A stretch of DNA of 64,000 nt from Bolinopsis microptera. Its lineage: Eukaryota > Ctenophora > Tentaculata > Lobata > Bolinopsidae. The notes beneath the pieces are model-generated. The model was not told the DNA's origin. It was given only the letters and a program-made list of their open reading frames with translations, and made no database searches. The DNA is taken from the NCBI RefSeq assembly GCF_026151205.1, contig NC_087072.1, positions 12,190,169-12,254,168 of the forward strand, written 5' to 3'. Positions 10,064 through 21,416 of the stretch are shown piece by piece. The position numbers were made by a program, and so were the translations under genes. Within the stretch, counting starts at the first letter, position 1; every line of letters starts with the position of its first letter.

Positions 10064-10970
10064 TTGGATATACTATATCATATAGCACAATGTACAAGAA
10101 ATGTAAGAATGTTACTTAACATTCTTAGAATGTACTCCATCAAACTCGGTTATTAGAATTAAAGCCCGAGATTATTTGTATAGCAAAAAAAACGGGGAGA
10201 TTTCCCTCATTTGATAAATACAATATTCCTCCTCTATAACGCGGTTATAAAAATGGACTTGACGGTGAAGGGCACAAGGGTGGTGGTAGTGGTACTGCTA
10301 TTTTCCTTACTGGGTGAAGCTCATCCTGTCATTCCGCCGCATCTTTATTGAAGATGCGGCGGAATGACATTCTTCAATCGGTTTATGAACAGAAAAAGCC
10401 GGAGGTCCTCAGTTAATAGTAATACTTTCCGAAAACTAAAAGCGTGGACAGTGAATACTAGGGCGGATTTCAATTTCATGATACTCACGAATATGGACAC
10501 GAGGGATGATGATTAATCTACACTCGACTATCACGTGACTTAGTTAAACAAGTTCTCTAGATCAAGATGGCCTTGAGTGACTGTAAGTGTACAGATTACA
10601 CTTACAGATCCCTAAACGTTTACTCTGACCTGCCCCTAACGTAATTTCTAATCCCTGGTCTAATATGCTATAGCTAAAGCCCTAACAATAGCGAGAAATT
10701 AGACTAACTTCCAACTCAGATTGTTTTTAGCGAAATGTGTTGACTTTTGTCATGAATGGGTTTAATTTGTCTACAGTACATTATTCAGCGTTTTTAAATT
10801 TAAATACACCACAAGTTTAAAAAATAAGATAAAACAGTACGTGTTTAATTCGCTCATTTGCTACTCCTAACTACCCATGGCGCCCCAGTTACTCACTGCG
10901 TACTGCACTTTATAGATTTGGATTCTAGAGTACGTTATATCTTATCCCGGTAGTTGTACCACAATCCGCA
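10064..10970. repeat. Segment D, uninterrupted duplicate (empty site)
   Basis: Contains the sequence flanking the non-LTR element at 1043-4780 without the element: CACTCGACTATCACGTGACT at 10521-10540. It also carries an inverted pair AAGATGCGGCGGAATGACA at 10332-10373 and ends in the D block. Confidence 0.85.
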
Positions 10971-11279
10971 ATGCACAAGAAATGTAAGAATGTTACTGTA
11001 ACATTTTTAGAATGTACTCCATCAAACTTGGCCATTAAAATTATATTACAGCCTTATAGCCCGAGATCGTTAATTTTGTCCAAATTGTCCTATATTCAAA
11101 CGACGATTTGGTGCCCCCCTAAGATGGCGCCTCGGTACTTTTATAAAGGCAAAGGCGCAGGTTATATCTCCACAGAAAGCACACTCCCCAACTTGCGTTT
11201 ATTGCAGTGACTTCTTTCAAACTTCATGAATCGAGATCAAATCTTTTGCAATGTGTTCAGAATCATGATATATGCACTT
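10971..11279. other. Non-coding, repeat-derived
   Basis: Begins with a second copy of AAGAAATGTAAGAATGTTAC (also at 10094). TTTTATAAAGG at 11139 is TATA-like and followed by a C/A-rich stretch, but no convincing ORF or splice structure follows. Confidence 0.4.
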
Positions 11280-11630
11280 ATCACAGTGCTTGCAAGCACG
11301 AACGCCGCCATTGTATTTGTACTCGCTATATATATATAATACTATTTACCCCCTATGGCCTATACTATTATACCTCACATAGCCATGTGTATACGCGTAC
11401 TGCGGCGGTCGCGCAAGTGATAGGGCTCTGGTTAGAGCAACTATAATAGTTATACCCCCTAACCCCTTTACTGTTTTTCCAGGCATTAAGACTCATCGGA
11501 GGTCGTTTAGCAAGCATATTTTAAGTTTTAATTTAATGTCAAAGATGACAGGAATAAGAAATAGTTTATACTTATGTATCAGGAAGTGGGTTTTCTGGAA
11601 CCATTTTTTTACAAGAGATTGTCGTGAAGT
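11280..11630 (+). repeat. Dispersed repeat H, copy 3
   Basis: Begins ATCACAGTGCTTGCAAGCAC and shares CAGGCATTAAGACTCATCGG and the AGATTGTCGTGAAGTATA end with copies 1 and 2. The internal CCCC-rich part is rearranged. Confidence 0.7.
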
Positions 11631-11631
11631 A

Positions 11632-11832
11632 TATTTGACCAAAACCTTAAACCATAACCATGGGTAGAGTGGAGTTTGGACCGCTGTCAGTGACATGGTG
11701 TCTCTCTTTCCCAAACAAAAGGAAATGATATTAATTTGAATAAACGTCCGCAAATGCAACATGATACCGAAAATTGATCAATGAAATTGGTCGCTCGCTT
11801 TTCCCATTCATTCACGGCTTACGATTAATTTC
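11632..11832 (+). mobile_element. Palindromic MITE (family P), single arm
   Basis: One arm only: TTTGACCAAAACC, TGTCTCTCTTTCCCAAACAA and GGTCGCTCGCTTTTCCCATT, with small insertions relative to other copies. Confidence 0.7.
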
Positions 11833-11935
11833 ACGTGCAAACTTGGAGCGGACGTTGTATTGAGTGCACATACAATCACAATATTGAATCACCGTAAATT
11901 TTTGCTTATTGGTATTTTATATATTTATATTATGA
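11833..11935 (-). repeat. Inverted fragment of repeat RP
   Basis: Reverse complement of the RP internal stretch around GCAAAAATTTACGGTGATTC (compare 9370-9440). Confidence 0.65.
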
Positions 11936-12014
11936 CTTTATCGATCTACTATAAACTTATCAATATTTAATATACCTAGTAAGTAGTACTAGGTATATAA
12001 ATGGATGCAATTTA

Positions 12015-13050
12015 ATGGAACATATTACGTAATCAGCCGAGGGGGAGGGGGGTTTCCAAATGCTTACGGTTGATTACGGGGGGGGGGGGGGGGGCTTTCA
12101 GTCGTTGATTACGTAGTCAAAATTTTCTTTTTTACCCTCTAGAATAATAACAATTCGACAATATTTAAATATCCGGCTATCTTACTATATATAAAGCGAG
12201 ACGATATATAATTATATGGATGAAGGGTTCCGTGCCATTTTACTGACACCACGGCATCAACTTTAACGTGACTTTCCGCAAAAACCGTAAAAGAAATACA
12301 GCTGAAAATTTTTTTACTGGGTCAAATGCTTTAATGGCCTCCAAATCAGTATGAAAAAATAAAAAATTGGCCAAGAAATAGGAGTTTTAGAGCCCAAAAT
12401 TTGGATCCCCAAGTGGTGTCAAAAACGCAATTTAAATAGGTAATAATGATTTCAGTTTCTAACTCTTGACACCATTCGTTATTAAGACAATAATAATAGA
12501 CAATTTAAATTATTTACTATTTATATCGTATTGCTGTGTAAATTTGGTTCTAATGCTAATTCTAATATTTGAAAATGCTGTCTTTAAATTCGACACAGTA
12601 AATTTAAAGAGCGAAAACGTGGTGTCAATAAAAGTAAAGAATTATTGCCGTCCGGAGGACGGGTACCCTACTAGTAATACTAATTAACGGGTGATACTCG
12701 TAAAATATCTGTTCCGTATATTACTGTCGCGCGTTCTGGTAGGTTGTAAACCTACAAGTATAATAATATATAGTAGTAAGTAGTTTAGAAGGTGCTTGGC
12801 CGGATATCATAACAATGATTTCGGCTCATCATGATTAGGGTAGATAGCATGATCAGGGTAGCATGAAACGTAGAGAAAAGTGTTTTCTAGGAAAAAAAGT
12901 CAAAGGGGGGGGGGGGGGGGGGGGGTCAGGCCATGATTATGTAATATTGTTGTCAGGAGGGGGGGGGTTGGGTCTTGATTACGGTTGATTACGGAAGGGG
13001 GGAGGGGGTAAAAATTGCTAAAATATTGATTACGTAATATGTGAACAACC
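12015..13050. mobile_element. Non-autonomous TIR element with long G tracts
   Basis: Ends are ACATATTACGTAATCA and its inverse TGATTACGTAATATGT. Long homopolymer G runs lie near both ends (about 12079-12094 and 12905-12925). No transposase is recognisable. A compact relative lies at 20305-20400. An S-family repeat sits inside at 12685. Confidence 0.6.
12685..12758 (+). repeat. Structured repeat S, copy A (degenerate)
   Basis: TAACGGGTGATACTCGTAAA then CTGGTAGGTTGTAAACCTAC. The middle hairpin seen in other copies is mostly lost. Confidence 0.7.
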
Positions 13051-13189
13051 CCTTAGGTCACCAGAATTATGTTGAACATAAATATGTCTCGTTCGATAGC
13101 TGGTTACTCCTTCATGAATTAATCCGTTCCGATGTATCGTAAACACCCTGTACATTCTGAAGCTATGTACGTATAACTAACTCTCTCTC

Positions 13190-14300
13190 TCTGTTCTGGT
13201 CAACGGTTTCTGGCCTCTTACTTAAAAGGGGAGGCCTTCTCGCCGTGCCCACAGAATGCAACTTCTGCTAGCTGCATTCCAGGACTCCCAAAGTATATAC
13301 GAAATCATAGAATAATAAATATCAATGCAACAGACCTCTGGAGTCTTGAAGCTGTCACTACCTGTCTCGGAGCAAACCCACTTCTGTTGTAGTACTTCTG
13401 CGGGCAGACAAGGGACTTCCGAGCAAGGTCAAAGCCTGGGAGATATGTCTCTATGCGGAGATGGGCCTAGATTGAGTTCCTAGTATGGGATTTAGCGAAA
13501 GTTCCTGGTGAAGAATCCTAGGAGGTTACCCAAAAGGGTTATCCCTATCCAGTCTTGTCGACTGTTCCTCAAATTTGAAGATATGGTTGTAGTTTACTGT
13601 TGTAAAGGTATCCTTATTATGATCGGGATGCACTTGCAGACTGCAGAGGGGGTGCTGGGATGTTTTGCTTCTCCTGAAAAGTGTTCATAATCTTGCGTCT
13701 CGACTTTGACATTGTTTGCCACGTTCTGAAAATAAACTAGTGGGTTGTTACCTATCCTGAAAGCGACCATGTTAGCCATCTGATGTGAGTTCCAGAAAAA
13801 TTAAAGTTCCTGTATTTATATATGTGGAGGAACATCACAAGTGGAATGTTCCTTTGTCACTGAGAGTGGCCTAATAGGGAGGAAGGTTTCTGGTCCTATG
13901 GGGATTTTGTTGGATTGATTGTTCCTAGCAAATTCGTCCGCTAGTTCTTTACCGTATACTCAGTCATGTCCTGGAACGGAGTTCTACTCGATGAGAAAAC
14001 CTAGTGAGTTGAGTTGGTCTGAGATGTTCAGAACGAACCTGGAGTTAAAACTGGTGCTGTTAATCGCTTTAAAAGCAGCCTGGGAATGTCCTGAATTGAA
14101 ACCGTGTAACGTCGAGCTAAAAAATGAATCAAAAGTTCGAGTAAATCGTTAAATGTTGTAAGTCCTAGTTGCATCCCCTAAGCATTGCAATGATGTTTAT
14201 TCCTGGTCCGGTTAGCTTTACGTCACAGACTAAAGAGGTCCACTATGCTTAAGTGAGCTATGCTGTCCACCATGGTACTGCAGTAGATGTAAGGGTTCCC
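13190..14300 (-). mobile_element. Decayed retrotransposon with RNase H domain
   Basis: Minus-strand translation around 13925-14125, in one frame with stops, reads GHSQAAFKAINS, then DQLNSLGF, SVPGH and YGKELADEFARN. This is the order of conserved RNase H blocks (D/G-SQAA, VPGH and the final E-ADE-AR) found in retrotransposon polyproteins. The regions on either side look like the same decayed element but carry no readable RT motifs. Ends are approximate. R1/I-like non-LTR elements carry such RNase H domains; I cannot assign a clade. Confidence 0.6.
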
Positions 14301-15100
14301 GTGAATGGGGCAGGCTGTGATAAAGCATCTCTACAGGATATTCGAGATGAACTGTGTTCTAACATTATAAGCTATTTTATCCAGGTAGATGCGAATCGAT
14401 AAAACGGGGTACGACGGAGACTTGAAGTCTTCTATTCTCGATCAGCTTGCCATAGAGAATCTGTAATACAAAGCCGAACCGCATGGAGAACGGCACTATA
14501 CACAAGAGAACAGCACCTTGTCTTTATGTTTAGCTTGTACTAGCTAGACTAGTAGTCATTTAATGAGGCCGGGAGAGGGAATCAATTCGAGCATCACTGA
14601 AACAAGTCAGTTTAGAGACAACACTCGGAGTATTACCTCTGGGACATCATTCATATGATGTTACATTCTCCATCAAGCCTTCTCGGCTTCTTATCTCGGT
14701 GGTTCTCGTGTAACTGTAAAATCCGGATTGGAATATTATTTATGAGTCGCATAGTTGAAATGTTTTCTTTATGCTCCCTCTGAATGAAGCAAATATTTCT
14801 TTCGCGTCGACCGAACGTTATTAAGTTGATTGACGATGTCAACCCTTCGTGCTTCGATATCGTTGCTCTACTTTTGACTTCGTTGCTCTGCTTCTTACAT
14901 TAACTAATTCGATCTTGCATTCTTCGATCTTGCATTCTATGATTTTGCTTTCTAAAGCACAATCCTGCGTGCTGAATCAATTTACCTTCCATCTTCGAGA
15001 TTTTTATCAAATATAGCCCCCGACAGTTGCGAAACCAGAAACGAACTTAAATCGATGTATTTTCGGACGCTGATTCCGAATCACCCCCTGAGGCCCTATA
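14301..15100. other. Non-coding, probable old repeat
   Basis: Short imperfect direct repeats (CTTCGTTGCTCT, TTCGATCTTGCATTC). No gene is supported. Confidence 0.4.
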
Positions 15101-15109
15101 AACATAAAA

Positions 15110-15340
15110 TGCTCCCCTGGCGGGATATCACGCGTGATATCAGATATGACCGTATAAAGAAGGTGGTATAATTTCTCGCATCTCGTTAGGGTTACTGTTA
15201 GGGTTTCTGCAGCATATATGCTTTTGTTTTACATTATGGATTGGGTTGGGATCAGATTAGAGGGCTACGGTTTCGATTAGGCCAGGATCGTTCAGACTTC
15301 AGGGCCAACTAGAGAACCTTGGATGATGATTTAACTCAGT
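15110..15340 (+). repeat. Dispersed repeat shared with 18812-19060
   Basis: Both copies read ATATGACCGTATAAAGAAGG/TGACCATATAAGGAAGTTGG, then GGTATAATTTCTCG, then TTAGGGTT-rich sequence, then AGGGCCA-CTAGAGAAC. A palindromic ATATCACGCGTGATAT lies at 15125. Confidence 0.6.
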
Positions 15341-15635
15341 GTAGAGTTATCTAAAAAAATAAATTTAAAACGACGTACAACGTAGATTTTGAGTTATCTT
15401 AAAATCTCCAGAAAAGTGTCATTTTGGGCCGATCAAAAGTTTGCAACTTTAACTTTGCAGATTTCTGTCGTCTGATTTAGATTGGCTGAATTGTGCATCA
15501 CGAGCTAGCTGTTTGGAAAGTGGAATGCGCCACGCCACACGCGTGCAAATCTTAAACTTTATGTCGCGCTCGAGATCAAGCCGTCTGTTTAAATTAAACC
15601 ACCTCTAGTAACACCGCCAGCCAGTAACTTTTGAC

Positions 15636-15794
15636 ACATACACGAAAGAGGCTTGTAACGTGTACCAAAGGGGGTATAATAGTAGAGGGGGTGTAATAGT
15701 AAAGGGGGTATAATAGTAAAGGGGGTATAATAGTAAATGGGGTACATAGTATACCCACAATAAATGCAACGGTCGTGCTTGCCAGCACTGTGAT
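15636..15794 (-). repeat. Dispersed repeat H, truncated copy 4
   Basis: Reverse complement of the 5' part of copy 1. It ends CGTGCTTGCCAGCACTGTGAT and contains GGGGGTATAATAGTAAA units. It is cut at the point where the GC hairpins begin in copy 1. Confidence 0.75.
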
Positions 15795-15832
15795 ATTCAG
15801 GGATAGACGCTTTGCCAGTCAATTATAGGCTA

Positions 15833-16747
15833 CCTTATCGGACCTTATTTGGACGGACATTACATGAACGGACATAATTATGAACGGACATTAATATGAA
15901 TACTCGAAGGCATTCAAAACCATCAAAAATCCGAATTTTTTCAATTTTTTTTTGACGTTTTTTAAATTTCAGCAAATGATTTTTAAATCCATTTTTTATA
16001 CAGTAAGTAAGAAAAGCAGTCATTAAGCAGTAAAAATGTTAAAGTATGTGTACTTGATCAGTGTCTAATATCACATATCATCTTCATCAAATGGGTTTTC
16101 GTGCATGAAATAGTCCATGCTTAAAGCATCAGTGATTTATAGCTTTAAGTTTATGGAAACCTTTTTTATCAAACTACCCCGGTCCTGCATTTCAGTGTTA
16201 ACTTTTACTAGCCATTCGGCGTGAAGTGGTTTTATCTTAGACAACTTAAGGTTAACCTTAACATCACGTGGAGCTTTCCTAGCACTGTTTCATTACCGCC
16301 CCCGAGTAATATGAACTATAACAACGTCGGGCAATGTCCTTGGAAACACGATTTAATGTAATACTAATATCTAGAGGCTGGAACAAGTTTGTCATGTTGG
16401 CGGGGACTAGTTGGAGGACTAGTTCATGAACTATGTTGTTGAGTGCCATAATTTCGTTGACCTTTTTCCGCCAAGTGACCCTTGAAAATATCATATACTA
16501 GTAAAGTTTTCTGTGCCTCCGGCAGACCAAGGAGAACCTTTCCATCGTTAACTTACGGCACAATAAAGTTCTCAAAGTTGTCATATTCTGGACAAAAAGT
16601 TCGAAATGAAAAAATTTTTGAAACAATTTCAACGGACTTTAACTTGGACGGACATTAATTGAACGGACTTTATTTGAACGGACATTAAGATGAACGCTAG
16701 GGCCTACAGCGTTCAAGTAATGTCCGTCCAAATAAGGTCCGATAAGG
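15833..16747 (-). mobile_element. Pogo-like DNA transposon, decayed, TA target duplication
   Basis: 915 bp inserted at TA; the empty site GGCTATATTTAGG is at 8724 in RP copy 2. Terminal inverted repeats begin CCTTATCGGACCTTATTTGG, and the subterminal GAACGGACATTA unit is repeated. Minus-strand remnants of a DDE transposase are present (see 16100-16494). TA duplication plus a DDE_1-type C-terminus fits the pogo/Tigger branch of Tc1-mariner. Confidence 0.88.
16100..16494 (-). pseudogene. Pogo/Tigger-type transposase C-terminal remnant
   Basis: The open part (16279-16494) reads LVPANMTNLFQPLDISITLN, matching the conserved P-N-T-x-x-x-QPLD block that precedes the last catalytic region of pogo-like DDE transposases, followed by DIARRCYSSYY. 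Past a stop, in shifted frames with stops, LKLS-K, LHA-W and KKGFHK match the usual closing block. No catalytic core or DNA-binding domain survives in this 915-bp element, so it cannot be autonomous. Confidence 0.8.
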
Positions 16748-17027
16748 TATATTTAGGTGTCCGTAGATTCAGAAGCTTTAAAGATACAGCCATTTCGGAC
16801 CACAGGTCTTGAAGATAATTGTTTATACTTTAGTTTACATTATGTTAAAAAGTAATTCAACGTCATCATCACCACTTGATGACGTCATCAAGTTAACCAT
16901 TTTTAAAACTTGATTTTTCACAAAGTAATCCTTTTTCAAATCGATTTTACGCCATTAAGGAGTAATTTTATTCAAAATTTGAGGACGTATTGAAGTTAGA
17001 TAATTGTTTAAGCATTCTGAAAATCTA

Positions 17028-17200
17028 AAATAATGAGGTCTGATCGTCATCTTCGTACAGCGTTCGATGTCTGTGTGAAGGTAAAATGGTGATATCCTCT
17101 GGATCAGGCAGAGGTCGAGTGTTATCGGGATTATTTCTGTAGTAGTGTAACAGCAATACGCAGTAGTCCCATTACCTTAGTATTGCTGTTACACTACTAC
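17028..17200. mobile_element. 173-bp insertion with 14-bp target duplication and terminal hairpin
   Basis: Flanked by ATTCTGAAAATCTA on both sides (17014-17027 and 17201-17214); RP copy 2 has this once. One end is a perfect 21-bp inverted repeat (17139-17159 with 17180-17200) around a 20-nt loop. The remaining ~110 bp has no tRNA, 5S or 7SL promoter boxes that I can see. On the minus strand it is open in one frame (NNPDNTRPLPDPEDITIL...). The long target duplication points to reverse-transcription-type integration. Confidence 0.8.
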
Positions 17201-17570
17201 ATTCTGAAAATCTACCGGAAAGTTTTTCTAGCTTGCTCCTTCATAAAGATATTTGCTATTGAAGTTAGTGCTTTTTAAAAGAATAATTTTATAAAAACGC
17301 TAATTTTACGTTCTAGTATTCTCTGGTGTTGCACCATCCCTTGGATTGTGGAGCTCAATTTTGCTTCCTAAAGGTCTAAATTGTGTCATAGGCTAGTTTT
17401 AAAGTTAAAAATCGAAAATTTGTACACGTGGGGCCACGCCCAAATTGATAGAAAATTGCTAAAATCACTGAAAATTGCTGTTTTCACCAATTTCTGCCAA
17501 CTTTGGAGTGCCGTTGTGATTACAGTTCTTCTTGAAATACTGTGAAACTTTTCATGCTTATCAAACTATA

Positions 17571-18153
17571 CCTTACAAGACATTTTTATAACGTACGAAA
17601 TGCGACGGTTTTCCCGAAATTTCGCCATATTTTCGGACCGCCAAAATTTCGGTCGTCGTAATAGAATCCTTCGCATTATTTTTAGCTTATTCCAATAATT
17701 GTGGCTTCATCGATTCATTTTGTTCCTGAAAAGTTAGTGATATGATGGTGGGACAAATAAACACAATATTCCATGATGAATTTAATGTCAAGTAATACGT
17801 TTTAAATTTACAATAAATTACATTTATGTGCTAACATAAACGTCTTATAAGAGACTAAGTCAAGATAAACAATTTAATACCAAACTAAATAAGTGAAACT
17901 GAAAGAGTCGAGCCGGACCCCTTAGAGGAAGTTCGAAGAAATCGATTTATAAGTTTCATTTTGTTTCAACATGATTTTACCGATTTTTAGAAAATTTTGA
18001 ATTTCCTTTGTGTCAGAAAACAAAATGATGAAAAATACCCTTATTTTCTGTGACGTCCGAAATGTGACGGTTTTTGTTCAATTTCGCCATATTTTCGGAC
18101 CGCCAAAATTTCGGTCGTCGCAAATTGGTCCGCCACAAAAATGTCTTGTAAGG
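17571..18153. mobile_element. 583-bp TA-flanked MITE, CCTTACAAGACATTTTT ends
   Basis: Inserted at TA (empty site ACTATATATAAAACACC at 9348). Terminal repeats are CCTTACAAGACATTTTT/AAAAATGTCTTGTAAGG. Two subterminal direct repeats carry TTTCGCCATATTTTCGGACC. No transposase is present. Termini start CCTTA like the pogo-like element at 15833. Confidence 0.85.
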
Positions 18154-18531
18154 TATATAAAACACCATCATGCAAAAATTTACGGTGATTCGATATTGTC
18201 ATTGAATGCGCACGCAACTTCCGCTCAAGGATTGCACGTGCGAAAGGTTCAAATTTTGCTCATTCGTGATTTTGAACAAATTCTGCTTTGCCACGACAGT
18301 TCAATGTCATTATATATGAATTTAATGCCAACTTGAATGGGTATAAAGTGGAATATTCAGTCAGTGATCGACCGATATGCTTACCTAAACACAAGGAAAT
18401 GTTTTTAAAGGAAAAATTTCGAAATCGTTGAAATCACCTCCTTATTAATAATAATATTAATGAAGTTAATGTTATGAGTTTACATTTCGGCTTTGTAAAG
18501 TACCCTGACATTATAATCAAAAAGAGATGAT

Positions 18532-18810
18532 ATTTGATGGCTTACGAATTGTAATAAGTTTCGATTTATTTTTATTTATTTTTATTTTTTATTTTGTTCG
18601 AAGGATCAAATTTAAGAGTTTCGATTTATAACATGTAATCTATTTCAATTGTAAATGAATGGGAAAAGCGAGCGCGACCGATTTCATTCTCGGTATCATT
18701 TTGCATTTGATAACGGTCATTCAAATTGATATCATTGCTTTTTGTTTGGGAAAGAGAGACACTGGCAGCAGTCCACCCTACCTAACCCATGATTATGGGT
18801 TTTGGTCAAA
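18532..18810 (+). mobile_element. Palindromic MITE (family P), one-armed, carrying a small insertion
   Basis: Loop and right arm only, ending GATTATGGGTTTTGGTCAAA. Its loop holds a 47-bp insertion (18570-18616). Confidence 0.8.
18570..18616 (-). mobile_element. 47-bp poly(A)-type insertion with 13-bp target duplication
   Basis: AGTTTCGATTTAT occurs at 18557-18569 and 18617-18629 but once in the reference copy at 9886-9900 (inverted). The insert is mostly T with TTTA spacing, so on the minus strand it is an A-rich tail after a ~20-nt body. This is a severely 5'-truncated retroposon. Confidence 0.75.
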
Positions 18811-19647
18811 TGACCATATAAGGAAGTTGGTATAATTTCTCGTTAGGGTTCAGGATGTTCTTCAGTTAGGAATTTGGTTAAGGTTAGGGTTGGAATCAAA
18901 TTATAGGGTTAGGGTGACCCGCCGCGCACGAGTGCGCGGCTCCCCCTGTATCGTAGAAACTCTTTAAGTTTAGTGAACTAACGATGGGGGTCACGACGCG
19001 CGTGATACAAGGTTTCGAATAGTGATTCAGGGCCATCTAGAGAACGTGTCAAAAGAAGTCACGTGACAGTCCAGTATAGATTGATTAATCATCATTGATC
19101 ATCCATAATTGTGTTCGAATGAAAAATAAGATTAAGAATGCTGGTGTTATTACTGTTCCCCTTTTGCCCTCATATCAGCCACAGTGCTAGTGCTCCAACA
19201 TTTTTAATGGAAATCGATTCTTCACATCAACGTTATTCATATTGATCATTACTCCTCTTTTCGTTAGATTGAAGTTTTAACAATTGTTAGAGTTACAGAC
19301 TGCTCTGAATTGATAATACTAATAGTAATAGCATGCTGTCGAGTGTAGCCGTACCGTAGGAGGACGTCGTCGCTTCGACGCGCATTATCATGCTTGCTTC
19401 GCTTAATTGTTAATTGTTAATATTCGCTGACGATATCGTTGCAAAGCTACGTTATGGAAGGGTTGGCATCGTCAATCAAATAGCATTGTTGTACTTATTT
19501 TTATTTAATAGCTCAACATAATATTAATGATCAGGCACCCATAAGATGATTTTTCGGGACAATTAGGATTTAAAAGATAAAAGATATTAGGATTTAAGAT
19601 ATTGCCATTTGCAGTTTTACAAGACATTCGTTAATATAATTTACTAA
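18811..19647. other. Repeat-derived spacer
   Basis: 18812-19060 is the sister of 15110-15340. It contains CCGCGCACGAGTGCGCGG (GC hairpin) and CGATGGGGGTCACGACG, the latter recurring at 55063. No gene is supported. Confidence 0.5.
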
Positions 19648-20269
19648 TTAGTCTATGTAATAAGCGCTATGAGTTGGCACAGAACTTTTTGTCTCTGATT
19701 TTGATAAATTTGGTACCAAAAGTTCCCTCTAAGTGTGAATGATGCAAATTCACCGTGTAGCAAAATAACTTCGAGCTGTATGTGGGCCTCCTGTGCATTG
19801 CAAGAATGTACAAAGGACGAAAAATGGGTAATTTCTTGCTTAAAATGCCTATAACTCTTAAAATATTAAATATTATGAAATAATTCTTACAGGATCGTAA
19901 TGATATTATATTACTATGTCAGACGCATTTTCTGGTACCAAAATTATAATATTTGAAGCACCAAATAATTTTCCTTTAAATCTTAAAATATTAGTACTAA
20001 AAGTTTCGTCTCGATGAGCTGATTACGATGTCATAATAATTATGTGATAATAACTGAAAATGTGAAAGTTCAAGGCCAAAAACTAAAAATTTGCGCGAAA
20101 AAAGCACGCGCGGCGAACAAGCGCCGTGTACTTGTAGCATTTTTAGCAAAAATTGCTACACGGTGGATTTATTTTATTCACATTTTTAGACAACTTTTGG
20201 TACCAAATTTATCGAAATCGGAGAAAAAAACGTTCTGTGCTCGCACTTGGCGCTTATTACACTGACTAA
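19648..20269. mobile_element. 622-bp foldback MITE
   Basis: Ends TTAGTCTATGTAATAAGCGC and its imperfect inverse GCGCTTATTACACTGACTAA. Inverted similarity continues inward for over 120 bp, including GATAAATTTGGTACCAAAAG and CACCGTGTAGCAAAA. No transposase is present and no clear target duplication was identified. Confidence 0.8.
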
Positions 20270-20304
20270 ATACTTGTGCTTTATCATTAAGCCTAAAGGT
20301 CGTT

Positions 20305-20400
20305 CACATATTCAATATTACGTAATCACTATTTTAGCAATTTTTACCCCCTCCCCCTCTGTAATCAACATGTTACGTATTACGTAATCATTAAGGAGGT
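20305..20400. mobile_element. Compact relative of the G-tract TIR element
   Basis: Matches the right end of 12015-13050 in inverse: GTTCACATATT, ATTACGTAATCA, ATTTTAGCAATTTTTACCCC. It ends in a second inverted ATTACGTAATCA. Confidence 0.6.
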
Positions 20401-20630
20401 CGAGTCATACTGCTAACTAGGAGTCGAAATTTATAACTCAGGATCATTCACCCAAGCCCGCACTGAACTGAAAAAGAAGGCGATGCGTGCCATGTATGCC
20501 ATGAAAAGCACGATTAACAAATCCAAAATAACTTCAAACTTACAAACTAGGAAAGGAAAACAAGTCTTAGGAAGACGTACAAAACTATGTGACTTAAAAC
20601 GGTACAAAACTAAAACATACTATATATATA

Positions 20631-21385
20631 CAGAGTGGGCCAAAAGTCAGTGTGCAAACGTTGGGTCTTATACCTCCGCCGTGTTTTCTATTTGAGGGTT
20701 GTTGCTTTGCAGATGGTTTACTGTACCTACTGGTTCGAGGATTCCGTCACCAAATTTTGAAAATTCGAATATTTTAGACCACGCCCATTCAATATTAAAA
20801 CACTTATATTGTTCTCCCCGAACATGCTAGATGTCTAATTTTTTTAGAGACGGTAGATTATTAAATGTTGCATATGATCTGAAAACATGAGGCAAAACGG
20901 ATTAGAAATGACAAAGTTATCAAGCATTTTCTGTCTCTCGTTAACAAAATTGACTGGGTGATTATGTGACACCGTGACACGACACCTTAATTGGGCACCT
21001 TTAACAATCCCCATAATATTTAACGGGGTCACCTTATCACGTGATTAGGTAAACCAATCACCTGATCACACGTAATGAATTAACTCGTTATGCTTCATAT
21101 CTCGGTCATCTGAGAAGCTACAGTTCTAATTCTTTCAGGACAAACGTAATTCGAATGGCCAAACACAATTCAATAACGTTTAGCTTGATCCTACTATCCA
21201 AACTATCAAATAAATGCAAAAATGAACCTTCATTTGAAAAAAATGAACTCGAATATTTTTCGAGTTGACAAATTCCTCGAACCAGTGGTGATACTAAGTC
21301 ATACCAGAAAGAAATATTTAAATTGGGCACTCAGTGACTGAGCTATAAAGGCCAACGTATGGGTACTGACTTTTGGCCCACCCTG
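20631..21385. mobile_element. Mariner/Tc1-type non-autonomous element, TA target
   Basis: Terminal repeats CAGAGTGGGCCAAAAGTCAG and CTGACTTTTGGCCCACCCTG, each flanked by TA. 755 bp. The minus-strand ORF at 21118-21330 has no transposase motif that I recognise. Confidence 0.82.
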
Positions 21386-21416
21386 TATGTATATGGGGCA
21401 CCTATTTAGTATTTAC

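Larger units (their letters stand above)
15802..18810 (+). repeat. Composite repeat RP, copy 3, split by nested insertions
   Basis: Aligns to 8692-10063 when four insertions are removed: 15833-16747, 17028-17200, 17571-18153 and 18570-18616. Each has a target duplication visible against copy 2. The left arm of the terminal palindrome is deleted; the sequence jumps from GATATTTGA to TGGCTTACG. Confidence 0.85.

Noticed and set aside
18835-18925. TTAGGG-rich stretches as an interstitial telomere
   Set aside because: Only scattered, irregular copies; shared with the dispersed repeat at 15180.
21118-21330. Mariner transposase in the TA-flanked element
   Set aside because: The 70-codon ORF has no D,D,D/E or helix-turn-helix motif; the element is treated as non-autonomous.
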